A DNA stretch of 64,000 nt from Trebonia sp963785645 (GCA_963785645.1 CAWAWG010000018.1:186001-250000), one strand, 5' to 3'; numbered from the stretch's first letter, positions 8,176-17,108 are shown. Notes: a model not told the origin generated them from the sequence alone. Program-made: numbers and translations.

Positions 8176-9675
8176 ATGCCCAGACGCAAGTCGCTGCTCG
8201 CCCAGATGTACGAGGCTCGCCAGAAGGCCAAGCTGCAACAGAGGAAGCTGGAAGAACAGGCCAGCAGGGCATGGGCCGCGGAAGAACGCAAGGTCGCGGC
8301 CCAGATGGAGAAGGAAGCCGCGCAGCAGCGGCGGGAAGCCGAACGCACGGCCCAGGCCAGGCTCAGGGAGGAGCAGCAGGCCGAACGCGCCTGGCAGCAG
8401 GAGGCAGCGCAGGCGGAACGCCAGGCCGCAGCCGAGGCACGTGAGCGGCAACGGCAGGAGGCCGCCGAACGGCGGGAGCAGCAGGCCAGGGAAGCTGACC
8501 AGCGCCGCCGGGCGACAGAACGGCGGATGGCGGAAGCCGAGGTCAGGACCGAGGCAGTGCAGGCCACGGTCGCCGCGTTCGAGCGGCTGCTGGCCGACCG
8601 CAACCGCCAGCTGGCCGCGCACGGCCGCCGCGCCGAGGACGCGTTCAACGCCGACGGCCCCGAAGCGTTCGTGGAAGCGGTCCAGCGGGCACTGGCGACC
8701 TCGGTGTACCCCGACGGGCTGGACGGCTCGTGTGCGGCGCAGTACCTGCCGGAGTCCCGTGAGCTGTACGTCGAGTACGAGCTGCCCCGCCAGGACGTCA
8801 TCCCCGCGGTGACGGGCTACCGGTACATGAAGGGCAAAGACGAGGTCGTCCCGGTTCCGCGCAAGGACGCCGAGGTCAACAAGCTGTACGAGAAGCTGAT
8901 CGCCCGGGTGGCGCTGCGCACGCTGGCCGAGGCGTTCGATGCCGCCCCGGTGACGCTAGTGGCCGCCATCGTGTTCAACGGCTACGTCTCGGCCAAGGAC
9001 CGCGCCACCGGAAAGCCGGTCCGGCCGCTGCTGCTGTCGGTGCACGCCCCGCGCGAGGAGTTCGCCGAGATCGTCCTGGACGAGCCCGAGCTGGACCCCA
9101 AGGCGTGCCTGCGCGGCTACCTCAACGCCATGGTCTCCCCGCACCCGTACGATCTAGAGGCCGTCCCGCCGGTCGTGCAGTTCGACCTGCGGAAGTTCAA
9201 GTTCGTGGAGGAGATGAACGTCGTCGCAGGGCTGGACAGCCGCCAGGACCTGCTGGCGCTCCAGCCGGTGCAGTTCGAGCACCTAATACGGGAGCTGTTC
9301 GAGGCGATGGGCATGAAGTCCTGGGTGACGCAGGCGTCCAAGGACGAGGGCGTGGACGGGGTCGCGGTCAACGAGGACCCGATCGTCGGCGGGCTGTGCA
9401 TCATCCAGGCCAAGCGGTACAGCAAGATCGTCGGGCTGGAGGCCGTGCACGCGCTGGCCGGCGTCATGGAGGACAAGAACGCGGCCAAGGGCGTCCTGGT
9501 CACCACCTCGTGGGTGGGCAAGGCCAGCCGCGACTTCGCCGCCCGCAACGGCAGCCGGATCGAGATCATCGAAGGCCGCCACCTCAAGTCCCTGCTCAAA
9601 GAGCATCTCGGGCTGGACGTGCTGATCAGCCTGCCCAAGCTGCCGCCCGACTGGGAGCGGCACGAGGTCTCCTGA
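8176..9675 (+). CDS. Coiled-coil protein with Mrr-type nuclease domain
   Basis: 499 aa. Residues 1-130 are an almost uninterrupted Glu/Gln/Arg/Ala coiled coil. The middle (130-370) is an alpha/beta region I do not recognise (ESRELYVEYELP, AAIVFNGYVS). Residues 375-480 form a restriction-endonuclease fold of the Mrr_cat type: FEHLIRELFEAMGM, the catalytic Asp in KDEGVDGVAV and QAKRY carrying the Gln and Lys. ATG 8176 follows GGAGA with a 6-nt gap; GTG 8173 is possible. Mrr domains cut modified or foreign DNA, so it may be a defence gene of the element. No methylase neighbours it. Confidence 0.85.
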   Translation: MPRRKSLLAQMYEARQKAKLQQRKLEEQASRAWAAEERKVAAQMEKEAAQQRREAERTAQARLREEQQAERAWQQEAAQAERQAAAEARERQRQEAAERREQQAREADQRRRATERRMAEAEVRTEAVQATVAAFERLLADRNRQLAAHGRRAEDAFNADGPEAFVEAVQRALATSVYPDGLDGSCAAQYLPESRELYVEYELPRQDVIPAVTGYRYMKGKDEVVPVPRKDAEVNKLYEKLIARVALRTLAEAFDAAPVTLVAAIVFNGYVSAKDRATGKPVRPLLLSVHAPREEFAEIVLDEPELDPKACLRGYLNAMVSPHPYDLEAVPPVVQFDLRKFKFVEEMNVVAGLDSRQDLLALQPVQFEHLIRELFEAMGMKSWVTQASKDEGVDGVAVNEDPIVGGLCIIQAKRYSKIVGLEAVHALAGVMEDKNAAKGVLVTTSWVGKASRDFAARNGSRIEIIEGRHLKSLLKEHLGLDVLISLPKLPPDWERHEVS

Positions 9676-9735
9676 CTGGGCGTGACGGCGTGCCAGGCGG
9701 CCCGCACGACCGGGATCGCAGGCCGACACAGCTGC

Positions 9736-9999
9736 TCACCTGCGCCGCGGGCGGCGCAGCAGGAGCGCGAGGGTGTCACGCTGCTCGGCGGTCAGCGGCG
9801 GGGCGGCATCGACCAGTTCCCTGATATAGGCATCCAGGCCCGCATCGGCGCACCGGGCAGACGGCGAGCAACGGACGCGGTTACCGTCGTGGCCGTCCGG
9901 AAGGGCAGCGGGAAACTCAGGGCTGGTGGCCTGGACGGTGCCAGCGGGGCGCTGCTCCGTCCCCGTGCCGACCCGTTCCGCGTGCCGCCCGTTCCTCAT
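9736..9999 (-). CDS. Small hypothetical protein
   Basis: 87 aa, reading opposite to its neighbours. The C-terminal half (YIRELVDAAPPLTAEQRDTL, then LALLLRRPRR) is like short helical proteins commonly found next to integrase and relaxase genes of actinomycete elements. No ribosome site is clear at ATG 9999, so the start may lie further in. Function unknown. It converges with the Mrr-like gene. Confidence 0.5.
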   Translation of the reverse strand: MRNGRHAERVGTGTEQRPAGTVQATSPEFPAALPDGHDGNRVRCSPSARCADAGLDAYIRELVDAAPPLTAEQRDTLALLLRRPRRR

Positions 10000-10029
10000 A
10001 ATCCGAAGTTATCCGCATTCCTGGAATGA

Positions 10030-10300
10030 CCTCGGGCGGGCGAGCTGGAATGGCGGGCAGTACGACACTCTAGGGGCGACAGGAAAATAATGTGACTCGC
10101 ACAGAAGGTCACTACCAGTCATTATTGGGCAAGAGCCTTCCTGCTGGCGCTACGTCAGCCACCGTAATCATCATTCTTCCTAACTCAGCATCTCTGCGCC
10201 ACTCTCAGCATCACTGCGTTACGCTCAATGGTCAGCCGACGCAGAGTGACCATCATTCCTAATTATCACGGAATTATTACAATCTCGCTGAGGTGCTGGC
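10030..10300. other. Candidate oriT / AT-richer intergenic region
   Basis: About 270 bp without a gene, visibly richer in A+T than its surroundings and placed just before mobC and the relaxase. It holds two direct copies of CTCAGCATCwCTGCG (10184-10198 and 10204-10218) and a hairpin ATGGTCA-N12-TGACCAT (10228-10234 / 10247-10253). Direct repeats plus an inverted repeat beside mobilisation genes is the usual look of a transfer origin. The nick site is not identified. Confidence 0.45.
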
Positions 10301-10587
10301 CAGATGCCACCATCCGGCCGTCGGCCACCAACCGCTCCTAGCTCCTGGTGCCGTTCCCGGTGATCTCGGGTAGCAGTCAGCTGCACTTATGCGCGCCATT
10401 CTGCGTCCGGCGGCGCGGACCGGAACCACCGGAAGCAAGATGTGCCGTAACCCGGTACTTACGTATTGACCGGGCGCGGTCGATACGTACACTGGCACCG
10501 GGACACGGCCCCGGAATAACCTTCTTCGGGAGAATTCCCGGCAAGGGGAAACGGGCCGCCAGGAAAGTCGCCAGGGAGAGAATACAG

Positions 10588-11008
10588 ATGGCGGACGCGA
10601 TCGGTAGCGCAGCAGAGGGCGGGTACCGGCAGGGGCGGCGGGCGCGGCAGCAGACCCCGCGCACCCGCCGGGGTCGAGGTCACGCTGACCAACGAGGAGG
10701 ACGCAGTCTTGCGGGCTGCGGCGCGTCGGGCGGGCTTGGCCCCGGGCGCCTACGTCGCGGTGGCGGCGCTGACCGCCGCGCGAAGCGGTCCGGCCAGCGA
10801 CCCCGACCCGCGTCGGCAGGCGCTGACCGAGCTGATGCGGGCGGCCGGGCTGGTCCGCCGCATCGCTGTGAACCTGCATCAGGCGGCTACGGCGCTGACC
10901 GCGACCAGCCAGCCTGCCGGGGACCTGCACGCGTACGCCGCCTGGACCATCCGCCGCGCCGATAACATCGATGCGGTCGCCGAGGACGTGCGCAAGGCAC
11001 TGCGGTGA
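10588..11008 (+). pseudogene. MobC-like relaxosome protein, frame broken
   Basis: ATG 10588, preceded by GGGAG, opens a basic N-terminus (RRARQQTPRTRR) in one frame; the body continues one frame away as VEVTLTNEEDAVLRAAARR, GLAPGAYVAVAAL and ends KALR at 11008. Deleting one G from the GGGG run at 10670-10673 joins them into about 139 aa. The ribbon-helix-helix-like start and helical body match MobC proteins that help the relaxase nick oriT. The relaxase gene follows after 19 bp. Confidence 0.75.
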
Positions 11009-11027
11009 GGCTCGCGGAGACGACCGG

Positions 11028-12637
11028 GTGATCGGGAAGATCAGCGTCCCGCGCGGGGAACACGTCGAACCGCTGCTGTATTACCTGTTCGGCCCCGGCC
11101 GCCACGAAGAGCACACCGATCCCCATGTCATCGCGGGCTGGCGTCACCCGGCCGCGCTGGAGCCCCCGCTGCGGGCCGACGGCAAACGCGACTTCACCAA
11201 GCCGGGCTGCTCCAGCAGCCCAACGCGGCGCTGGGAGACCGGGCGTATGCCCGGCCGGTGTGGCACTGCGCGCTGCGCGCCGCCCCCGAAGACAAGATGC
11301 TCAGCGATGATGAGTGGGCGCACATCGCGTACGACGTGATGAACCGCACTGGCCTTGCCCCCTACGGGCAAGACGACGAGGCCGTGCGCTGGATCGCCGT
11401 CCGGCACGGCGCTGACCACATCCACCTGGTGGCGATGCTGGCCCGCCAGGACGGCGGCAAACCCGGCCTGTCGTGGGAACGGTACAAGGTCCGCGCGGCC
11501 TGCCTCGCCGCCGAGCAGCGCTACGGGCTGCGCTCGACCGCCCCGGCCGACCGCACCGCCGCGCGCCGCCCGACGCGCGCCGAGACCGAGAAGGCCGACC
11601 GCCGGAGGCTGGAGGAGGCCCCGCGGGTGACGCTGCGCCGTCAGGTCACCACCGCTGCCGCGTCTGCGAACAGCGAGCGGGAGTTCTTCGCCCGCCTGGA
11701 GGCGGCGGGGGTGCTGGTGCGCAAGCGGTTCAGCGCCAAGAACCCCGGCCAGGTCACCGGCTACGCGGTCGCCCAGCCCGGCGACACCGCCAAGGACGGC
11801 GGTCCCGTGTGTTACGGCGGCGGCAAGCTGGCCGCCGACCTGACCTGGCCCAAGCTGCGCCAGCGGTGGACCCCGCCGCGGGCCGCGCCCGGCCGGCCTT
11901 CGTTGAACCTGACCACCGTCGAGCGGAACGCGATCTGGGACCATGCCGCCCGGGTGGCCGCCGACGCCGCCGCGCAGATCCGTCACCTGGCCGGGGTGAA
12001 CCCGGCTGCCGCCTCCGACGCCGCGTGGGCTGCCTCCGACACCCTGCACGTCGCCGCCGGGATGCTCGGCAGCCGCCCCCTGCGCCAGGCCGCCGACGCC
12101 TACGACCGCGCTGCCCGCGCACCGTTCGGCCGCATCCCTCCGCCCACTCCGCCCGGGAACCAGCTCCGCCACGCCGCCCGGCTAATATCCGCGTACGCCT
12201 CCCTGACCGGCGACCGGTCACTGACGCCGGTCGTGCTGCTCCTCCGGCTGGCTGCGCTTGCCGAGGCCGTCGCCGAACTCCGCGACGCGCAGCGGCACGC
12301 GGCCCAGGCCGCCGCCGCCCGCGCCGCCGCAGAACGGCTCTACGCCGCAGCCCGCCCGGAGCCCGTACCGTCACCGCGCACAGCTCCGCGCGCCAGCATC
12401 GCCGCTCAGCTCGCCGCAATGTCCTTCCCGAAACCGGCACGGCCAGGCCAGCGGCCGCCCGCAACCGAGCAGACCGGCCCGGTCAGGACGGCCTGCGGTC
12501 ACCGCACCGCCGCCCCGCGCCACCACGGCCGCGCGGTCCCACCCGCTGACCTTCACAGCGGTGACATGGCTGGGCGTCAAAAGGACAGGCCGCTATCGCG
12601 CATCGGCGACGGGAGTCGTGCTGGCCTCCGGATCTGA
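11028..12637 (+). pseudogene. Relaxase/mobilisation nuclease, frame broken
   Basis: GTG 11028 starts the family N-terminus (VIGKISVPRGEHVEPLLYYL then GPGRHEEHTDPHVIAGW). The frame changes by one base around 11200, after RDFTK, and goes on as AGLLQQPNAALGD to a 536-aa total. The metal-binding HxH lies in RHGADHIHLVAML, typical of VirD2/MobA-type relaxases of actinomycete elements. The C-terminal half is Ala/Arg-rich helical sequence without a known domain. It would nick oriT and pilot single-stranded DNA. It forms a unit with mobC. One indel separates it from an intact gene. Confidence 0.85.
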
Positions 12638-12650
12638 ACTGAATGCCGCG

Positions 12651-12917
12651 CTAAGTCGTATCCTTCGATCCCGGCGTGTTCTGATGGGCATTCTGGACGA
12701 CATAGGTACCTCGCCGCGCCACGGTGAAGACCAGCCCTTCCCGGCGAAGCACATCGATCGCACGGAGAGCCGTGTCTCTGCCCACACTGTGCTCCTGCTG
12801 GAGCTGCTTGACCGATGGCAGCGGACCAGAGCGCCATTCCCCGGCCTCGATCTTGGCGCGGAGGATGGACGCCAGCTGCTCATACGCTGGCGTCGGCGCA
12901 TCATGATCAACTGTCAC
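12651..12917 (-). CDS. GntR-family regulator (short, KorSA-like size)
   Basis: 88 aa, just the GntR winged helix: PAYEQLASILRAKIEAGEW, LPSVKQLQQEHSVGRDTALRAI and the EGLVFTVARRGTYV wing. There is no effector domain, as in the small GntR regulators (KorSA type) that control transfer genes in pSAM2-like elements. GTG 12917 is used. It converges with the relaxase (13 bp between stops). Its own upstream region carries a matching operator. Confidence 0.88.
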   Translation of the reverse strand: MTVDHDAPTPAYEQLASILRAKIEAGEWRSGPLPSVKQLQQEHSVGRDTALRAIDVLRREGLVFTVARRGTYVVQNAHQNTPGSKDTT

Positions 12918-12938
12918 GAGGCCAACGTAAGCCAGGCC

Positions 12939-12985
12939 AGATCAGTCCTGACCAGCAGGTATATCTGATCTTTTCTAGTCTGGTC
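12939..12985. promoter_or_regulatory. Probable GntR operator/promoter region
   Basis: Inverted pair AGATCAG (12939-12945) / CTGATCT (12965-12971), interleaved with GACCAG (12950-12955) / CTGGTC (12980-12985). It lies between the GntR gene and the rightward small-gene operon, where an autoregulator would bind. Confidence 0.5.
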
Positions 12986-13127
12986 TGCTCTGTGCTACGG
13001 TGATCGTAGAGCGCACGTCGGCCGCGACTGGTGGCGATGCTCGTACCCGGCGCTGCGCCTCCGTTCCCTGGCTCCGCCGCGCCCGGTGCGACAGGGCCAG
13101 GGCAGATGCCCGGGAGGACATGGGTCC

Positions 13128-13337
13128 GTGACTGCTGACAGAACTGCGCTGTACTCCATTGACGACCTGACCGAAGCCCGCCAGCACGTTAACGCCGTGC
13201 TGGCATCGGGAGTGCTGGACCAGCATGAGCGCTCGCACCTGCTGGAGGTGAAGACCCGCATCGATGCGGCGGTCACGCTCAAGCAGCAGGAGGAGCCGAG
13301 GCCGCTGCGCGGGTCGGCCGACGTGCCGACCGCCTGA
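13128..13337 (+). CDS. Small hypothetical protein
   Basis: 69 aa from GTG 13128, with GGGAGG 10 nt upstream. The sequence TALYSIDDLTEARQHVNAVL and LDQHERSHLLEVKTRIDAAV predicts two helices. No known domain. First of four small genes read rightward from the GntR operator, spaced by 9 to 23 bp, so probably one operon. Confidence 0.65.
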   Translation: MTADRTALYSIDDLTEARQHVNAVLASGVLDQHERSHLLEVKTRIDAAVTLKQQEEPRPLRGSADVPTA

Positions 13338-13346
13338 GCGCCCGTC

Positions 13347-13547
13347 ATGGCTCACGGTGCCCGGTTGCACCCGGACCAGCTGTCGCGGCGCAGGCAGTTC
13401 CAGGACGCGCACCCGCAGGTGGAGATCGTCTGCCTCGGCCCCGCCTGGCAAGGAGTGATCCACCAGCCGCACGGCGAGGACGTGGTCACCCGGTACGAAC
13501 TCGGCGCCCTGCTCGACGTGCTGGAGCAGCGCCTGACAGCCCCTTAG
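13347..13547 (+). CDS. Small hypothetical protein
   Basis: 66 aa, ATG 13347, nine bases after the previous stop. Contains QLSRRRQFQDAHPQVEIVCL and a C-terminal helix YELGALLDVLEQRL. Unrecognised. Conserved-looking codon use and tight spacing support it as a real gene of the element's early operon. Confidence 0.6.
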   Translation: MAHGARLHPDQLSRRRQFQDAHPQVEIVCLGPAWQGVIHQPHGEDVVTRYELGALLDVLEQRLTAP

Positions 13548-13570
13548 CGACCCCGGAGGTGGTCAACGTC

Positions 13571-13837
13571 ATGTCGATGAACACGCTCGCCCAGAGCCCG
13601 ATCTTCTGGTTCCTGCTGATCGGCGGCCTCGCGTTCGTGTACGCCCTGCCCCTCATCATCGCCTTGATCAGGAACGTCGAAGACCTCGCCCTGGTGGTGC
13701 TCTTCAACGCCTTCCCGGTCGCGTGGCTCGGTGCGCTCATCCTCGCGTGCATGATGCCGCGCAAGGAACCGGCGTACCCGCCGCCCCTTTACTACCGGCC
13801 GCTGGATTACCCGGCCGACGCCATCCGACGCTGGTGA
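13571..13837 (+). CDS. Superinfection-immunity-like membrane protein
   Basis: 88 aa with two membrane helices (SPIFWFLLIGGLAFVYALP and LVVLFNAFPVAWLGALILAC) and a proline-rich cytoplasmic tail. The LPLIIAL plus FNAFPVAWLGALILA pattern is that of the T4 Imm-type superinfection immunity family, whose phage founder blocks entry of a second phage DNA. ATG 13571 follows GGAGGTGG at about 8 nt. In the element it could exclude related elements or phages, which is inference. Confidence 0.75.
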   Translation: MSMNTLAQSPIFWFLLIGGLAFVYALPLIIALIRNVEDLALVVLFNAFPVAWLGALILACMMPRKEPAYPPPLYYRPLDYPADAIRRW

Positions 13838-13857
13838 CGCCGGGACAAGGAAGCGAC

Positions 13858-14160
13858 GTGGAACGGGAAAGTGGTCCTCCCGGACGCGGCGACGAGCACG
13901 CGCTGCCGCCGGAGGCGCTGACCGGGCTGGACACCGACGCCAGGCAGGTGGTCGCCGAGGTCATCATGCTGCACCGCGAGTTCCCGGCCTGGGCGGTGTG
14001 GCCGCCCAGCCAGGGCCGCGCCTGGGCAGCAGTGCGCCCGGCGTCGGCGCGGGCTCCCGGCCCGGACCTGGCGATGGTCTGGGTGCATGCGGCGACCCCG
14101 GCGGACCTGGCCGGCCGGATGCGGGCCGTAGACGGGCAACTGGCCCACCGGGAACGCTGA
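13858..14160 (+). CDS. Small conserved hypothetical protein
   Basis: 100 aa from GTG 13858, preceded by AAGGAAG. After an acidic/proline-rich start it reads TDARQVVAEVIMLHREFPAW, AVWPPSQGRAWAAVRP and ends ADLAGRMRAVDGQL. Similar short proteins with a W..P..GR.WAA core are common in actinomycete integrative elements; the role is unknown. Confidence 0.65.
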   Translation: MERESGPPGRGDEHALPPEALTGLDTDARQVVAEVIMLHREFPAWAVWPPSQGRAWAAVRPASARAPGPDLAMVWVHAATPADLAGRMRAVDGQLAHRER

Positions 14161-14313
14161 CCGGGACGCTTCTCCGCGCCGCGCGCCGACTACGAGCAGC
14201 CGAAGCATGTCCTTGCAGCGTTTGTGAAGACGCGCAGGTCATCCAGGTAAGCTGCCCGCCGATGGCCGCTGCGGCTATCCGGCTTTGCGCGCACGGGCTG
14301 TTACGCTGGAGTC

Positions 14314-14538
14314 ATGACAGTGACGCTCCACCTGGATGGCGCCGTCGCCGAGGCGCTGGCCGCCGAGGCTGCCCGCCGCGGGCAGACCACAGATCAGCTT
14401 GCGGCGGATCTGCTGGCGGCCCAGCTGCCTGGTGCCCCGCGCCGACGGCTGGCCTTCGCCGCCATGGGCGCTTCGACTTCCGGGCGGGGCGCGGCCGAGG
14501 CCGATGAGATGCTCGCCGAGGGGTTCGGGCGCGATTAG
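14314..14538 (+). CDS. VapB-type antitoxin
   Basis: 74 aa. The N-terminus MTVTLHLDGAVAEALAAEAA with RGQTTDQLAADLLAAQL is a ribbon-helix-helix DNA-binding fold; the tail is a flexible toxin-binding region. A GGAG lies before ATG 14314. Its TAG stop abuts the GTG of the next gene with no gap, the usual coupling of an antitoxin and its toxin. It should neutralise the PIN toxin and repress the pair. Confidence 0.85.
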   Translation: MTVTLHLDGAVAEALAAEAARRGQTTDQLAADLLAAQLPGAPRRRLAFAAMGASTSGRGAAEADEMLAEGFGRD

Positions 14539-14958
14539 GTGCTGATCGTGGACACCGGCCCGCTGGTCGCCACGGCCGACCGCGCCGACCGGGACCACGC
14601 GGCCTGCCGGGCGCTGCTGGAGGGCGATGAAGGCCCCCTGGTCACCACGGCCATGGTCATCGCGGAGGCCGCCTACCTGATCGACCGGCAGCTCGGCGCG
14701 AAAGCGGAAGCCAGCCTGTACGCGTCCATCATCGACGGCCAGTTGCAGGTCGCCGATCTGGGTATCACCGACTGGCAGCGCATCCAAGACCTGGTCAGCA
14801 CCTACGCTGACCTGCGGCTGGGCGGGACGGACGCATCCGTGATCGCCCTCGCCGAGCGGCAGGGCGCGGTCAGGGTCGCCACGCTCAACCGCCGCCACTT
14901 CGCCGTCGTCCGGCCACGTCACGCCGACGCGTTTGAACTACTGCCATATCAGCGCTAA
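14539..14958 (+). CDS. VapC-type PIN-domain toxin
   Basis: 139 aa, a complete PIN domain. Metal-binding acids are visible: Asp5 in LIVDTGPLVA, the Glu of MVIAEAAYLID, and the Asp of LGGTDASVIALAER, with TLNRRHFAVV at the last strand. PIN toxins cut RNA (tRNA or rRNA) when freed from antitoxin. Start GTG 14539 is fixed by the preceding stop. The pair may stabilise the element against loss. Confidence 0.9.
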   Translation: MLIVDTGPLVATADRADRDHAACRALLEGDEGPLVTTAMVIAEAAYLIDRQLGAKAEASLYASIIDGQLQVADLGITDWQRIQDLVSTYADLRLGGTDASVIALAERQGAVRVATLNRRHFAVVRPRHADAFELLPYQR

Positions 14959-15031
14959 GCGATTTGCTTCAGGCGGCGCGGCTGATGGCCGCCAGCACGC
15001 TGAGCGTCGCTTGTCATCGGGCGGCTCATGG

Positions 15032-17026
15032 TCAGTCGTGCCGTGGGGGCCAGCGCGGCGCAGTCTGCTGGGGCGGCCACGCGGGCAGGCTGTCGGCCGG
15101 GCTGTCCCGCCAAGTCGGCCACGCCGGGTGCTGCCTGGCTGGGGCGATCTGCGGCCAGCTGCCGGAGTTCGGCACCGGGCGCATGGCGGCGGGGTCGCCG
15201 GCCGTGGACAGGCTGGCTGTGGCACCCGGCAGGGTGATGATCTGCGGATCGCACTCGACGGCGACGAGATCTGAGGCGCGGGCGGTGCGGGCCGGGAGCA
15301 GTAGGGCGTTGTCGGGCAGGTTCTGCAAGACGGTGGGTTCGACGGCGTACTCGTAGACGCGCTGAACGTTCTGCGCGCGGCTCCAGCTGGAACCGTCGGT
15401 TTCGGCATCGGACTGCGACCATTCCTGGCTGCGCCCGTGGTCGCGGGAGCGGGTGTGCCCGCCGGATGCTGACGTGCTGAACAGCCCGTCGCTGGTCCAC
15501 CCGTGGGTAGCGGTGCTGCCGTTGGACCGGCTGGTGCCGTGGGAGTAGCCGGTGGTGCGGGTGGTCGCGTGCTCGCCGCCGCGGGTGACGGTCCAGCCGG
15601 AGACGGTGAACTGGTGATGGCGCCCGATGAAGGATGCGGCCTGCTCGGCTTCGCGGTGGTTGCCCAGGCGCATGAACGCGGTGGCGGTCGCGCCGCCGAT
15701 GAGCGCCGTGGCGTCGTCGCGCAGGTGGCGGAACAGCAGAGTCAACGGCACGCCTCGCCGCTCGCACGCCCCGGCCAGCGCTTCGAGATGATCGCGAGTG
15801 ACCTCATCAGCGCCCGCCACGATCACCACCGGGATGGTGGCGGTGCTGCGGGTGACGCAGACGGTGAGCCACTGGATGGTCAGCGCGGTGATCAGCTCGG
15901 TGCGGGCGCTGCGCGCGCCCGGTTCCAGCGCCAGGCAGGTGCACCAGGCCGGGCGGATCGGCTGCGGCGGCCCGGTTCCGGTGTAGCGGGCCAGGTCGGA
16001 CAGGAACGCGTCCAGGCGGAGCAGGCTGGGGCCGATCTGGGCGCGGTAGGCGTCGCGGAACAGGTCCCCGCCTACCAGGTCCGCCTCGTCGTCAGTAAGC
16101 AGGCCAGACGGAATGTCCTGGCCGAGTGCGGCCTGCGCGGCGGCGGCCAGCCGCGCCGGGTTCAGGTCACCGCCCAGGGCGGAGGCTAGCTGCCCGGTCA
16201 CCCGTACGTCCACCGCCCGGTCGGCGCGGCTGGTCCCGCCTGGCGTCCCGGCGTGGATCGCTTCGGCGAGCGCGTTGGCGAACTGCGCAGCGGTCAGCCC
16301 GGCCAGTATCCTCGAGGCGTCCAGGGACGTGGGGAGCAGGTGTGCTGCGGTCGGGATGCCGTGCCGACGGGCGAGCGCGGTCAGCGGGCCGCTGGCGAGC
16401 TGGCCGGAGAAGTCGGCGACCAGCAGCGGCTGGGTGGCCAGCACGGACGCGCCGTGCACGGCCAGCAGCGCCTGCCAGCCGCCCAGGGTGCCGCCGTAGA
16501 TGTCGGTGCGCCGCGCCGGCGAACTGGCGCTGGCCCACTCCGGGACCTGATCTAGACGGGCCAGTTCGGCCTGCTCGTGCGCGTAGGCGCGCAGCGTCCA
16601 CCTGTCCACCGCTGTCTGGTACATCCTGGCCGGGTCGGCGCCCTGGGCCAGGACCAGCCGGGCCAGGCACCAGGCCGGCCATCCCGCCCCGGCGGCGGCG
16701 AACGCGGCGGCCAGCACGGTCAGCCCGCTGGCATGAGAGTGCGTGCTGGTGTCCCGCGCCAGCACCCCGGCCGCGTACAGCACCAGGGCCAGCGGCAGGA
16801 ACGGCCGGGCGACCCACTTCAGCGAGAACCGCCAGGCTCGCTGCGTCCGCTCGCGCCGGGCAGCGGCCTGCCCGGTGATCGCCTGCTGGTCCGGCCCCGG
16901 CTCTGTATAGGGGGTAACGAGCTGGCGGCGGTCGCGGAAGACCCACCCCAGCCGCGGGCCGCCGGCGAACAGCAGCCGCTCGGCGTGGACTGCGTCACGT
17001 TGCGGGACGGCGTGCTGCATCGTCAT
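15032..17026 (-). CDS. Membrane-anchored VirD4/TraD-like protein without a P-loop
   Basis: 664 aa from ATG 17026 (AGGGGA upstream; GTG 17047 possible). Two membrane helices occupy about residues 75-130 (FLPLALVLYAAGVLA; GLTVLAAAFAAAGAGWPAW). The following domain has the coupling-protein layout, with VVIVAGADEV like a Walker B region, GVPLTLLFRHLRDDA and ATAFMRLGNHREAEQAASFI like the TraM-recognition half, ending LPARTARASDLVAVECDP. The Walker A position reads LLVADFSGQLASG and lacks GKS/T, so it should not hydrolyse ATP itself. A Ser/Thr/Gly-rich segment sits near 500-560. Probably a partner of the divergent ATPase; role inferred. Confidence 0.65.
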   Translation of the reverse strand: MTMQHAVPQRDAVHAERLLFAGGPRLGWVFRDRRQLVTPYTEPGPDQQAITGQAAARRERTQRAWRFSLKWVARPFLPLALVLYAAGVLARDTSTHSHASGLTVLAAAFAAAGAGWPAWCLARLVLAQGADPARMYQTAVDRWTLRAYAHEQAELARLDQVPEWASASSPARRTDIYGGTLGGWQALLAVHGASVLATQPLLVADFSGQLASGPLTALARRHGIPTAAHLLPTSLDASRILAGLTAAQFANALAEAIHAGTPGGTSRADRAVDVRVTGQLASALGGDLNPARLAAAAQAALGQDIPSGLLTDDEADLVGGDLFRDAYRAQIGPSLLRLDAFLSDLARYTGTGPPQPIRPAWCTCLALEPGARSARTELITALTIQWLTVCVTRSTATIPVVIVAGADEVTRDHLEALAGACERRGVPLTLLFRHLRDDATALIGGATATAFMRLGNHREAEQAASFIGRHHQFTVSGWTVTRGGEHATTRTTGYSHGTSRSNGSTATHGWTSDGLFSTSASGGHTRSRDHGRSQEWSQSDAETDGSSWSRAQNVQRVYEYAVEPTVLQNLPDNALLLPARTARASDLVAVECDPQIITLPGATASLSTAGDPAAMRPVPNSGSWPQIAPARQHPAWPTWRDSPADSLPAWPPQQTAPRWPPRHD

Positions 17027-17108
17027 GACAGCCTGTTTCCCCTTCACCTGCCGTGCCCGTGCGCTGACGCTCCCTGGGTTTCCGATAATGCCACCAGATA
17101 CCCGGATT

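Noticed and set aside
15503..16189. Plus-strand frames opposite the VirD4-like gene
   Set aside because: No domain and antisense composition; the minus-strand frame has membrane helices and coupling-protein blocks.
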